Part shown: in pieces, positions 7,641-15,512 of the stretch
How the letters are laid out: each line of letters starts with the position of its first letter
Numbering within the stretch: the stretch's first letter is position 1
DNA from: Treponema sp. UBA4377
Lineage (GTDB): Bacteria; Spirochaetota; Spirochaetia; Treponematales; Treponemataceae
Direction: 5' to 3'
Length of the DNA stretch: 30,571 nucleotides
Assembly: GCA_002391235.1 (NCBI GenBank)
Contig: DGRX01000012.1
Span: 1-30,571 of the forward strand
Notes under the pieces: generated by a model
The model's input: only the letters and a program-made list of their open reading frames with translations
Told to the model about the DNA's origin: nothing
Database searches by the model: none
Position numbers and translations under genes: made by a program

Positions 7641-9407
7641 ATGAACATCACCGCGTCCACAGAAAAACAAACCTTCCTCAACTCTCTTTTAAACGAAGCC
7701 GCCTTTGGTAAAATCCAGTCGGCCATAAACTTAAACGAAGAAGGCGTTTGGGCTGAGGCCGCGATAAAGCAGGCCGCTGCCGGAGCGCTTTTTACGCCGG
7801 ACTTGCGCTTTTCTTTCAAGCCCTTCCGCTTTGAGGGAACGGAGGCCGAAAAGCAAAGCGGCCAGGTTTTGTTCACAGGAAAGGGCTTTGGAGGCCGGCC
7901 GCTTTTGGGCATAATGCAAGCTGGCGACAAGGGCGAAAAGGCGCGGGCCCTTTACGCCTATTCGGCTTGCGTCCGACAAGCGATTTTGGAAGAAAAATGG
8001 CTCCCGGCAAACGGCGCGGGCGGAATTCTTTTTAAGCAAGCCAAAAATAAAATCACTCTGTTGTTTTTGCCCCAAGGCATTTTTGAATTCGCCGCTCACA
8101 ACGCAAACGAGGACGACTACGCTTTTTTGCAGGCGGCGTGGCAGGACAAAAATTTAAGCGGGGCCCGCGCCGTGGCATACATACGCGCCGCCTTGGTTTA
8201 CCAGGCGATTTCGGGCCAGCTTCCCTTCCCCGCAAAAAGCCTTGAGGAGCGCCAGGCCGACATTCTTGACGCGCGCTATCTTCCGCTCAAAAACAAAGTG
8301 AACGGAGCCAACGAAAAGCTTAGCGGCCAAATTTCCTACGCGCTTGAATACGGAAGCGCGGCCTTTGAGCAAAAGCTGCAAGAGTCGGGCTTGTCGCAAA
8401 AAAGCGGACGGCGCGCTTCCGGCGCGAACGACGGCTCCCCCAAAATCGAATGGCTGGACAAAGACTTTGCGCTTGCAGAGCTGGCCGCGGAATTGGGCTT
8501 GGCGGCGGACGGAAGCGTCCATGGCGTTGAGCGAAAAAGCGCGGTGAGCCAAAAAGAATTTGAAGAGGCCGCCAAAAAGCTTTTGGGAAGAAAATCCGCA
8601 AGGGCAAAGGCCAGCCGCGGTTTAAGGCGGAACCGCGCGCTTTTCATCACCGGAATATTTTTGATCGCGGCCAGCCTTTTCTTTGGCCGCTCCGTGCATA
8701 ACGACAGGCTTAACCGGCCCACGACAATTTCATTGACCGACCGGCAAACGGCCGAAGTCTTTTTTAGCGGCTTTCATTCGATGAACACGATTTTGATGCA
8801 GGCGGCCAGCAAGGGAAGCGAGGCAAAAAAGCTTATCGATTCCACAAGCGGCGTTTACGTTTCAAGCAAAATGCGCGACGCCTTTAGCCAAACGGTCGGA
8901 ACGGTGACTCCTGAAATTTTCGTTTACAGGAGCGACCTTGAGGACAAGTGGATTTATGGAATAACAAACTTCAAGCTGACGCCGCCGCCTCTTGCTTCTG
9001 GCCTTGAGCAAGAGGCCTCAAACCGGGCAAGCGCTCCAACGTTAAAGCAAAAGCCTGTTCCGCTCAACGTAAAAAACGGAGAGACAAGCCAATTTTACGC
9101 AAGCTACTTCCGCGTTCACAACGAAGGGCCGGAAAGCGACATAAGCGTAGAAAAAACTTGCGGAACGGTGTCGCTGACATTTGTAAAAGACCGCTGGCTT
9201 GTCACCGGCTTTGACCTAAAGTCAAGCGAAAGCCTTTTTCCGCTAAAGGAATTCTTGCAAGACCGAAAAGCGGCCCTTGACGAATGCGGCGCGGACGCTT
9301 TAGCCGCCGCCCGCAAATTGAAGGAAAAATACGATTGGATTCCAAGCGACAAGGAAATGGCCGCCGCTAGAATCGAAACAGAAACGAGGATGAGACAAAA
9401 TGATTAG
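7641..9407 (+). CDS. Single-pass membrane protein with a degenerate kinase-like cytoplasmic domain
   Basis: The 588-residue product has a cytoplasmic N-half (about 1-330), one membrane helix (about 332-351, ALFITGIFLIAASLFFG) preceded by a run of Lys/Arg that fixes the N-half inside, and a periplasmic C-half (about 352-588). I do not know a named family. The N-half resembles a protein kinase that has lost its catalytic residues: GAGGILFKQAKNKITLLFLP (about 122-141) fits the strand pair around the catalytic loop and DFG, with LFLP at DFG, and AYIRAALVYQAISGQLPFPAKSLEERQADI (about 178-207) fits the helix-F region (LYxxLTGxLPF). No HRD, DFG or glycine-rich loop is visible. The C-half has two Cys and no family I recognise. 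The start at 7641 is set by the promoter. It overlaps hslO by 8 bp. Confidence 0.75.
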   Translation: MNITASTEKQTFLNSLLNEAAFGKIQSAINLNEEGVWAEAAIKQAAAGALFTPDLRFSFKPFRFEGTEAEKQSGQVLFTGKGFGGRPLLGIMQAGDKGEKARALYAYSACVRQAILEEKWLPANGAGGILFKQAKNKITLLFLPQGIFEFAAHNANEDDYAFLQAAWQDKNLSGARAVAYIRAALVYQAISGQLPFPAKSLEERQADILDARYLPLKNKVNGANEKLSGQISYALEYGSAAFEQKLQESGLSQKSGRRASGANDGSPKIEWLDKDFALAELAAELGLAADGSVHGVERKSAVSQKEFEEAAKKLLGRKSARAKASRGLRRNRALFITGIFLIAASLFFGRSVHNDRLNRPTTISLTDRQTAEVFFSGFHSMNTILMQAASKGSEAKKLIDSTSGVYVSSKMRDAFSQTVGTVTPEIFVYRSDLEDKWIYGITNFKLTPPPLASGLEQEASNRASAPTLKQKPVPLNVKNGETSQFYASYFRVHNEGPESDISVEKTCGTVSLTFVKDRWLVTGFDLKSSESLFPLKEFLQDRKAALDECGADALAAARKLKEKYDWIPSDKEMAAARIETETRMRQND

Positions 9408-10356
9408 CCAACCGATAACCGACCAGGAACTGTTAAAAAAACTTGAAGGCGTGGAAAAGGACGGCATGACGGTTTTTGTCGCCGGAGACGGAATGTTCCG
9501 CGGCGCCATTTACAACGGAACGCGCATGGTAAACCAAATGCGGGTCCAGCACAACTTGGGAATTTTGGAAACCTTGATTTTGGGACAGGCGGAGCTTTGC
9601 GCCGCGCTTATGATCCAAACGATGAAGGGCCGCGAGCATTTGACTTTCCGCTACGACACTGACGGACCGGCCGCCGGCTTTTCGGTTGAGGCGGACTCCA
9701 GCGGCTATGTTCGCGGATACATTTTTCAGGACAAGATACCGATCGAGCATGAGATAACATCTTGGGACTTGACAGACTTCTTTGGCGGCGGAATCGTTTC
9801 GGTCACCCGCGACATCGAAGGAGCCAAGGCCCCGCAAACCGGCACGACCGAAATCAAGTTCAGGAACATTGCCAAGGACTTGGCCTGGTATTTCGCAAAG
9901 TCGGAGCAAACCAACACGGCCTTTAGCACAGGAATCCAGTTTGACAAGCAAGGCCGGGTCATCGGAGCGGGCGGCCTTTTTATGCAGGCGCTGCCGGCTG
10001 TCGGAGGCGTTAAGGAAGACAACAAGGTTGACGCGGCCGCCAAGCGCGACGCGCTCATTCAAAACGCCGAGCGCGCCTTTGGAGCCTGTCCTTCCCTTGG
10101 CCAATGGTTCAGCGAAGGCCAGACGCGCGAGCCGCTTATAAAAGGCCTCTTCCGCGAGTTTGACCCAAAAATCGTCTTGGAGCGGGACGTGGTCTTTGAC
10201 TGCCCCTGCTCCACCGAAGCCTTCGCCGACTCAATCAAGCACATAGGCAAGACCGAGCTTGAGGACATTCTTGCCAACGACCCCGACCCGATAGAAGTCA
10301 GCTGCAAAAACTGCGGCAGCGTTTACAAAATTTCAAAAGACATGTTGCGCCAGTAA
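9400..10356 (+). CDS. hslO: Redox-regulated chaperone Hsp33
   Basis: Hsp33 is a cytoplasmic holdase that is switched on by oxidation and unfolding. The 318-residue product has the family core (GDGMFRGAIYNGTRMVNQMRVQHNLGILETLILGQAELCAALM, then GRVIGAGGLFMQALPA at about 185-200) and the C-terminal zinc switch with C268-x-C270 (FDCPCS) and C302-x2-C305 (VSCKNCG), so all four redox Cys are kept. It is slightly longer than the usual 290 residues, with an acidic loop inserted near the FGGGIVSVTRD region. The ATG at 9400 overlaps the end of the upstream gene by 8 bp and uses GAGGATGAG about 11 bases away as ribosome site, so it is coupled to the kinase-like membrane protein. That pairing is unusual for hslO. 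Confidence 0.95.
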   Translation: MISQPITDQELLKKLEGVEKDGMTVFVAGDGMFRGAIYNGTRMVNQMRVQHNLGILETLILGQAELCAALMIQTMKGREHLTFRYDTDGPAAGFSVEADSSGYVRGYIFQDKIPIEHEITSWDLTDFFGGGIVSVTRDIEGAKAPQTGTTEIKFRNIAKDLAWYFAKSEQTNTAFSTGIQFDKQGRVIGAGGLFMQALPAVGGVKEDNKVDAAAKRDALIQNAERAFGACPSLGQWFSEGQTREPLIKGLFREFDPKIVLERDVVFDCPCSTEAFADSIKHIGKTELEDILANDPDPIEVSCKNCGSVYKISKDMLRQ

Positions 10357-10357
10357 C

Positions 10358-10389
10358 GAGTCAAGGCTTTAAGCGCAAGCGCGCCTTGA
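10358..10389. repeat. Dispersed hairpin, TCAAGGC...GCCTTGA, copy 1
   Basis: This 32-bp element starts two bases after the hslO stop and is identical to 19047-19078 except at one position. Arms TCAAGGC and GCCTTGA enclose TTTAAGCGCAAGCGC. It is followed by a second hairpin, GCGCTC-GCGA-GAGCGC (about 10396-10411). No U-run follows, but the position between convergent genes suggests a 3'-end role. Confidence 0.6.
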
Positions 10390-10421
10390 TTGCCCGCGCT
10401 CGCGAGAGCGCAGTTGAATCG

Positions 10422-10463
10422 CTTCCTATAGCAAAATTAGCGTAGCGACATACCGTTCCTACT
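10422..10463. repeat. CTTCCTATAGCAAAATTAGC element overlapping a gene 3' end
   Basis: This element resembles 6891-6935: CTTCCTA, then (G)C(A/T)AAATTAGC, TA(A)GCG, and ends CCGTTCCTACTT. In both places the CTA near the end is the complement of the TAG stop of the minus-strand gene. Related CTTCCTCTAGCAAAA units lie upstream of rubrerythrin (14791 and 14857). Confidence 0.55.
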
Positions 10464-13400
10464 TGTGCAAAATAAATTCTACGCGGCGGTTCTTCCACCA
10501 GTTGGCCGTATCGCTAAACTCGGCCATGGGCTGGCTTCCGCCCTTTCCTTCCGAACTAAGGCGGTCGGCCTTGATTCCGTACTCAACCAAACAATCCTTC
10601 ACAAAGGCCGCGCGCTGGTTTGAAAGGCTTAGCAAAATGTCGTCCTCTCCTGCGGCGCCCGTCTTGTTGGCGTGGCCTACGACAGTCACCGTGTAGTCCG
10701 GGAACTTCTTTAGAATCTCGGCGACGCGCTTAAGGACGCGCCTGTTGTTGTCGGCCTGGGCCTTTGTGACCTGGCTTCCGGGCGCCTCTTCGGCGGTCTT
10801 AAAGTCCGCGTGGTTAGAGCGGAATATGATTGACGGAACGGCCATCTTAAGGACGTCTCCGTCCGGGATTACCAAAATGTCAACAGGAATGATTCCCGTC
10901 TTTACGCTTGTAAGGCCAAGGCTGTCGGTGGCCGTAAAGACGTAAGGATAATCCATCGCGGACTGAACGCGCTCGGCCTTTCCATCCTTTTCCACGCTGG
11001 TGTTGCTAAGGCCGTCCCAAATGATTTGGGGCGTGATTTTTTCAGTTCCGTTTGTCTTCCAGAAGGCGCCGGCCTTTCCGGTTGAGACTGGATTGTTGAT
11101 GTCAAACGACCAGCTTACAAGCTTGGCTCCGTTGGCGGCGCTTCCCCTAAGCGAGATAAAGCAGTCGTCGTCGGTTCCGTCATTGTCGGGGCTGAAGAAT
11201 TCGGGAGCGACGCTTACCGTCAAGGCCGGCGGCGTTACCGAGCAAATGAAGGCGCTTGTCTTTACGTCGACATGGTTTCCCTTTACGTAGTCGATCTTCA
11301 GGCGGCCGGCAAAGGTTCCCTCAAGGTTGTTTTTGTCCTTGTCCTTTCCGTCCCAAACAAAAGCGGCCGGAATTGTCTTGGCGCCAGAGTCAAAGGCGTA
11401 AACGGCCTTGTCCTTTGCGTCAACGATTTCAAACGACCACGACTCTATTCCTTCGTTAAGGCCGATGCGAACCGCAAAGCTTTGCTTGGTCAGGCCGGTC
11501 TTTGACTCAGGGCTGATTCCAGGCAAGGCCGCCGTCACATAAGCGCTTGTCGGGCGGCTGTCGACGACGATGTTGTCAAACTTTTTGCGGAATTCGTTGC
11601 CGGCCTTGTCCGCCGCGCTTACGACAAGCGAGTAAGTTCCGTCGGGCGCCTTGTTGCCGTTGTCGTCGCGGGCGTCCCATTCAAATTTAGCCGGAACTTT
11701 TTTGGGCCATTCAAATGTCTTTACGACGGCGCCGCTTGCGTTCACGACAGTGGCAAGCCATTCGTCCTCTTCCGTGGAGTTGGCGGCGGCCGCCTTAAGG
11801 CTTTCCTTGCGGCTGTCTCCGTCGGGGCTAAAGATTGTGTCGGTCAACGAGATTTCCACGCTGGGAACTTTTGTGTCGATTTGAACCGGAGCCGCCTCGG
11901 CGCGGGCAGAAGATCCGTTGACCGACTCTATCGAAATCGAAGCCGTGTAAAGCCCGTCGTCGCAAAGAAGGCCGGCGCTGGATTTTCCGTTCCAAGAAAT
12001 TTTTCCGGGAACGTTGCCGCTTCCCTGCAAGGCAAAGACTGCGACTCCGCTTGAGTTCTTGATTTCAAAATTGTATGACTTGACCGCGCTGGACTTTAAG
12101 ACGCTTGTGTAGGCGACGGTCCTGCGCTTGCCGTTGGGGTTAAAGGCCGGATCGCTTGCGGCGAGCATGACCTCGGTCTTTGAAGTGTCCAAAGTAAAGG
12201 CCTTGGCGGTCTTTGTCTCAAATGAGTTTCCGGCCAAGTCGCTCGCCGAAAGCTCGTAGTTGTAGTCGCCGTCAGAGCAAAGGTTTCCGCTTGAATCCAA
12301 GCCGTTCCAAGAAACGCTCTCGGGCGGATTGGCTCCGAATTTCCATTCGTAGACAGTCTGTCCGTTTTTGGCGCTTACGATTTTCGCGGTCCAGTTGCGG
12401 ACAGGAGCGCCGCCCTTCTTTTCAAAGCTTTGCTTAAGGGTAAAGGCGTCCTTGTTTCCGTCTCCGTCAGGGCTGAATATTTCGTCGTAGGAAAGCAATT
12501 CAGCCGCGGGCGAAACAGTGTCAAAAGTAAATACCGGAGAATTCACCGTGGGCGTCTTGTAGCCGTTCAAGTATTCGGCGTTGACGCGGGCGTAGTATTC
12601 GCCGTCGGGGATTTGCGCTCCGTCTTGGTTCTTTCCGTCAAAGAGAATTTCTTTTGGAGGAACGTCGCCGCGCTGGCCCTTCCAGCTTTTGACAACGTTT
12701 CCTGATTTGCCCAAGATGTCCACGCTCCAATTTACAATCGCGTTTCCGCTTCCGCGCCTAGGCTCGGGGATGACGACGTCAAGCTTTACAGAAGAAGTCT
12801 TGCTCTTTGAGGGAATTGAAAAATAGCGCGAGCCGACAACCATTACGTTTGTCTCGGGCTTTTCGGCTGAGAATATGATGTTGGGAACCTCGGCCGTGAC
12901 TGAGTTTCCGGCGCGGTCGGTGGCGCTGATCGTGTACTTGTAAACGCCGTCGGCGACGATTACGCCTTTGTCGTCGGTTCCGGGCCAAGTAAAGTCTGAA
13001 GGCTGGGTGTCTGTCCAAACATAGTTTCGGACAACCTTGCCGTCGGCGGCCTCAATCTTGGCCACCCACTTGTCTTCCTTTGAGCCTTGCTGGCCAAAGG
13101 CGAATTCCGGCTTGTCGCCTTCGCCGAAAATTCTTTGGCCTTCGGGCAAGACCGAAAGCTTTACGACCGGCGGCGCGTTCTTTACGATGACCGGAAGCTT
13201 TTTTGTGGAGTTTTGGTTTTTGCGCTCGTCGGTGGCAGTGATGTAATAATAGTATTCGCCGTCGGGAGCGGTTTCTCCGTTGTCGAAGGCTCCGTTCCAA
13301 ACGACTACCGGCGGAACTTCCACCGACTGCTTTTTGGAAGCGATTTGCTTGATGAACTTTTTGGCGTTGAACGAAGTCGGAAGCGCGACCTTGTTTCCAA

Positions 13401-13614
13401 TGGTTCGCACAACCTTTCCGCCGGCGTCTTCAATCACCAAGGACCAGCCGAAAATTTTGCTTTTGTCCTTGACGCTGAATTTGACTTCCAGCGTGTCTTG
13501 CACGCCGTCGTTGTTTGGAGAAATGTATTTTGGCGAATTTGAAGCGTCGGCCGCAAAAAGAGCCGCCGCAAAGCCGCCAATCAAGAATAAAGACGCAACG
13601 CGAAGTTTTTTCAT
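10459..13614 (-). CDS. Large envelope protein with eight FlgD/Ig-like modules and a C-terminal OmpA domain
   Basis: The 1051-residue product is probably an envelope protein that spans the periplasm. It has a signal peptide (MKKLRVASLFLIGGFAAALFA, cleavage likely before ADA), eight Ig-like modules each ending in W(D/N)G..D..G....DG.Y (about 110-880), and a C-terminal OmpA-like peptidoglycan-binding domain (about 925-1051: VTVVGHANKTG, LSNQRAAFVKDCLVEYGI, NRRVEFIL). Four modules start with a calcium-binding-like FSPDGDG or SPNNDG motif. The usual Asp of the GHTD motif is Asn here. The start at 13614, not 13629, is chosen because GGGAG lies about 8 bases upstream and the signal peptide then begins at Met. 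It lies downstream of the UPF0164 gene with a hairpin between them. Confidence 0.9.
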   Translation of the reverse strand: MKKLRVASLFLIGGFAAALFAADASNSPKYISPNNDGVQDTLEVKFSVKDKSKIFGWSLVIEDAGGKVVRTIGNKVALPTSFNAKKFIKQIASKKQSVEVPPVVVWNGAFDNGETAPDGEYYYYITATDERKNQNSTKKLPVIVKNAPPVVKLSVLPEGQRIFGEGDKPEFAFGQQGSKEDKWVAKIEAADGKVVRNYVWTDTQPSDFTWPGTDDKGVIVADGVYKYTISATDRAGNSVTAEVPNIIFSAEKPETNVMVVGSRYFSIPSKSKTSSVKLDVVIPEPRRGSGNAIVNWSVDILGKSGNVVKSWKGQRGDVPPKEILFDGKNQDGAQIPDGEYYARVNAEYLNGYKTPTVNSPVFTFDTVSPAAELLSYDEIFSPDGDGNKDAFTLKQSFEKKGGAPVRNWTAKIVSAKNGQTVYEWKFGANPPESVSWNGLDSSGNLCSDGDYNYELSASDLAGNSFETKTAKAFTLDTSKTEVMLAASDPAFNPNGKRRTVAYTSVLKSSAVKSYNFEIKNSSGVAVFALQGSGNVPGKISWNGKSSAGLLCDDGLYTASISIESVNGSSARAEAAPVQIDTKVPSVEISLTDTIFSPDGDSRKESLKAAAANSTEEDEWLATVVNASGAVVKTFEWPKKVPAKFEWDARDDNGNKAPDGTYSLVVSAADKAGNEFRKKFDNIVVDSRPTSAYVTAALPGISPESKTGLTKQSFAVRIGLNEGIESWSFEIVDAKDKAVYAFDSGAKTIPAAFVWDGKDKDKNNLEGTFAGRLKIDYVKGNHVDVKTSAFICSVTPPALTVSVAPEFFSPDNDGTDDDCFISLRGSAANGAKLVSWSFDINNPVSTGKAGAFWKTNGTEKITPQIIWDGLSNTSVEKDGKAERVQSAMDYPYVFTATDSLGLTSVKTGIIPVDILVIPDGDVLKMAVPSIIFRSNHADFKTAEEAPGSQVTKAQADNNRRVLKRVAEILKKFPDYTVTVVGHANKTGAAGEDDILLSLSNQRAAFVKDCLVEYGIKADRLSSEGKGGSQPMAEFSDTANWWKNRRVEFILHK

Positions 13615-13646
13615 TGTAAACGCTCCCATTTAGTAAAATGCCTTGT

Positions 13647-13665
13647 CCCCGCTAAGGCCGCGGGG
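13647..13665 (-). promoter_or_regulatory. Intercistronic hairpin between the barrel and OmpA genes
   Basis: CCCCGC (13647-13652) and GCGGGG (13660-13665) form a six-pair GC stem with a 7-base loop. It sits about 10 bp after the stop of the UPF0164 gene. No U-run follows on the minus strand and no clear promoter lies before the OmpA gene, so this may be an attenuating or mRNA-stabilising hairpin within one transcript. Confidence 0.45.
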
Positions 13666-13673
13666 CTGCCAGT

Positions 13674-14702
13674 CTATTCAAGCTCGATGTCCGGACCAGA
13701 CCTGTCTTTTTGGCCCAAGCGCAAAACGGCGCCTACGCCGATCATGTTGATGTCCTTGTCAACGTTTTTCCAAGCGGCGGACGGACAAAGCTCGCTCTTT
13801 GACCAATCATGCTTCTTTACGAAGTTGCTGTTGCCCATTCCAATGTTGAACTTGAAAACGACGCCAAGGGTCGGGATCCAAGAATTGTGGCCGTCCCAAG
13901 CTTCCTCAGCGTTCCATTCCCAAGAGGAATTGATTTGGACAAAGTCGCAAATTCGCATTTGCACTCCAGAGTCAACTATTAAATTCATAAAGAGCGGAGT
14001 GGTTACATCAACAGAGAGGCCCAAAACGAAATTTTTCGCATGTATCAATTCGGCGGCGGCGCCTCCCCTAAATGTGAACATTGAAGGATAACCCTGCCAG
14101 TTTACGTCAGACGCGAGCGTCTTTCCGAGATTGTTGGCGCTGGCGGCCACGCGGAAATTCTTGAGGAAGCCCAAGTCGCCAAAATCGTAAATGGCGCCAA
14201 CGTCGGCTGTCAACATCCAGTCCTTGTGGATTTTTGTCTCGTAGCCAAAGCCGAGGCCCACGCCGATGTAAAGCCTGTCCATAAACTGCTTGGCGGCGAA
14301 GGTCTTGAAGTGAATGCTGTTTCCAAGCGGCATGTTGCTGAATTCGCTGAAAACGCCCTGGATTTCGGCGCCAAAGTTGGCCCAGTCTGTCGGAATCAAA
14401 ATTCCCGTTCCAAAGGCCTGCGCGTACTTTTTGTTGCCGCGCTCCTCGCTAAGGCCGTTGAACATGGCCGTGTAGCCCAAGTCAAGGCTTACGCGCTCTT
14501 CCAAGCCGACAAGCGCCGGATTCAAGGTTCCGCTGGCGGGAAGAACCGATTCGATTCCGCCGCCGGCGACTGAGTTTCCGCTTGTGATGAGCTCTGGATG
14601 GCTAAAGTAAAAAAGGTTTTCGCCCTGGACCGGAGGATTGTATGTCCAAGCCGCCGTCAAAGCCAAAAGGCCCGCTGTCAAAAACAAAACGATTTTTTTC
14701 AT
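13674..14702 (-). CDS. UPF0164-family outer-membrane beta-barrel protein
   Basis: The 342-residue product has a signal peptide (MKKIVLFLTAGLLALTAA, cleavage near AA-WTYNPP), then FSHPELITSGNSVAGGGIESVLPASGTLNPALVGLEERVSLDLGYTAMF, the hallmark start of the UPF0164/FadL-like proteins of treponemes. The rest alternates short beta strands ending in aromatic residues, as in an outer-membrane barrel; the last residues (DRSGPDIELE) are not the usual aromatic C-terminus. A channel for hydrophobic substrates is known for FadL and is only inferred here. The start is 14702 because TGGAGA lies 5 bases upstream; an in-frame ATG at 14714 is part of that site. It lies upstream of the Ig/OmpA gene, and the two may form an envelope unit. 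Confidence 0.85.
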   Translation of the reverse strand: MKKIVLFLTAGLLALTAAWTYNPPVQGENLFYFSHPELITSGNSVAGGGIESVLPASGTLNPALVGLEERVSLDLGYTAMFNGLSEERGNKKYAQAFGTGILIPTDWANFGAEIQGVFSEFSNMPLGNSIHFKTFAAKQFMDRLYIGVGLGFGYETKIHKDWMLTADVGAIYDFGDLGFLKNFRVAASANNLGKTLASDVNWQGYPSMFTFRGGAAAELIHAKNFVLGLSVDVTTPLFMNLIVDSGVQMRICDFVQINSSWEWNAEEAWDGHNSWIPTLGVVFKFNIGMGNSNFVKKHDWSKSELCPSAAWKNVDKDINMIGVGAVLRLGQKDRSGPDIELE

Positions 14703-14734
14703 GGCATTCTCCATTTTTGAAAAATTTGATTTGT

Positions 14735-14740
14735 ATTATA
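14735..14740 (-). promoter_or_regulatory. -10 box upstream of the UPF0164 gene
   Basis: TATAAT on the minus strand, about 33 bases before the start codon. No good -35 is seen at 16-18 bases, so the promoter may need an activator. Confidence 0.5.
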
Positions 14741-14790
14741 GTATAAATCGAATTTTTAATCTATAGCCAAGGCGGCGGGCGCTTGACTAA

Positions 14791-14890
14791 ATTTCCTCTA
14801 GCAAAAACGCGCGAAGCGCGCTATTGCAAAGCCCGCGAAGGCGGGCGTTTGAATGAATTTCCTCTAGCAAAAGCGCGCGAAGCGCGCTAT
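14791..14890. repeat. Two 34-bp direct repeats with GAA-loop hairpins upstream of rubrerythrin
   Basis: The 34-bp units at 14791-14824 and 14857-14890 differ at one base and are 66 bp apart. Each holds CCTCTAGCAAAA and then the hairpin GCGCGC-GAA-GCGCGC. Between them is another hairpin, GCCCGC-GAAG-GCGGGC. The second unit ends in GCTATAAT, so it supplies the -10 box of rubrerythrin; in the first unit the same place reads GCTATTGC. Confidence 0.75.
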
Positions 14891-14893
14891 AAT
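14888..14893 (+). promoter_or_regulatory. -10 box of rubrerythrin within a repeat unit
   Basis: TATAAT directly follows the GCGCGC arm of the second repeat. The -35 position (14865-14870) reads TAGCAA, a weak match. The leader is about 40 nt and carries GGAGG. Confidence 0.6.
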
Positions 14894-14937
14894 CTAGGCC
14901 AACTTACAATTATTCATGTTTTATTATGGAGGAAACT

Positions 14938-15477
14938 ATGGCTAATCAGTACGCGGGAACGCAGACGGAAAAGAATTTGCAGGCCGCCTTCGCGGGCGAG
15001 TCTCAGGCTAGAAACAAGTACACATACTTTGCCAGCGTCGCTAAAAAAGAAGGATTCGAGCAAATCTCGGCCATTTTCTTGGCCACGGCGGACAACGAAA
15101 AGGAGCACGCCAAAATGTGGTTCAAGGAGCTTGGCGAGTTGGGAACGACGGCCCAAAACTTGGGAGCGGCGGCCGACGGCGAAAACTTTGAGTGGACCGA
15201 CATGTACGAAGGCTTCGCCAAGACCGCCGAGGAAGAAGGCTTCAAGGCTTTGGCCGCCAAGTTCCGCATGGTGGCCGCGATCGAAAAGCGCCACGAGGAA
15301 CGCTACCGCGCCCTTCTAAAGAACGTCGAGACCGCGCAAGTCTTTGAAAAGAGCGAAGTCAAGGTTTGGGAATGCCGAAACTGCGGCCACATCGTCGTGG
15401 GAACAAAGGCTCCGGCCGCCTGCCCCGTTTGCGCCCATCCGCAAAGCTACTTTGAGGTAAGCGCCGAAAATTGGTAA
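14938..15477 (+). CDS. rbr: Rubrerythrin
   Basis: Rubrerythrin is a cytoplasmic non-haem iron peroxidase of anaerobes that reduces hydrogen peroxide with electrons from rubredoxin or NAD(P)H systems. The 179-residue product has the four-helix diiron domain (1-135) with FAGESQARNKYTYFA, the metal ligand motifs NEKEHAKMW (E55/H56 region) and AIEKRHEERY, and a C-terminal rubredoxin-like iron site with C146-x2-C149 and C162-x2-C165. All ligands are present. The start at 14938 is chosen because GGAGG precedes it by 6 bases; the ATG at 14926 overlaps this site. It is a single gene between a repeat-derived promoter and a strong terminator, next to the enolase gene. Confidence 0.97.
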   Translation: MANQYAGTQTEKNLQAAFAGESQARNKYTYFASVAKKEGFEQISAIFLATADNEKEHAKMWFKELGELGTTAQNLGAAADGENFEWTDMYEGFAKTAEEEGFKALAAKFRMVAAIEKRHEERYRALLKNVETAQVFEKSEVKVWECRNCGHIVVGTKAPAACPVCAHPQSYFEVSAENW

Positions 15478-15512
15478 AAAATTTGAGCGAAAAGCGCTAA
15501 AATGGCGAAGAT

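Noticed and set aside
10390..10421. Strong terminator for hslO at the GCGCTC-GCGA-GAGCGC hairpin
   Set aside because: No U-run on either strand, so I keep it as a repeat/3'-end hairpin only.
14791..14890. Possible CRISPR array from two direct repeats with a 32-bp gap
   Set aside because: Only two units, the gap is itself a hairpin, and no cas gene is near.
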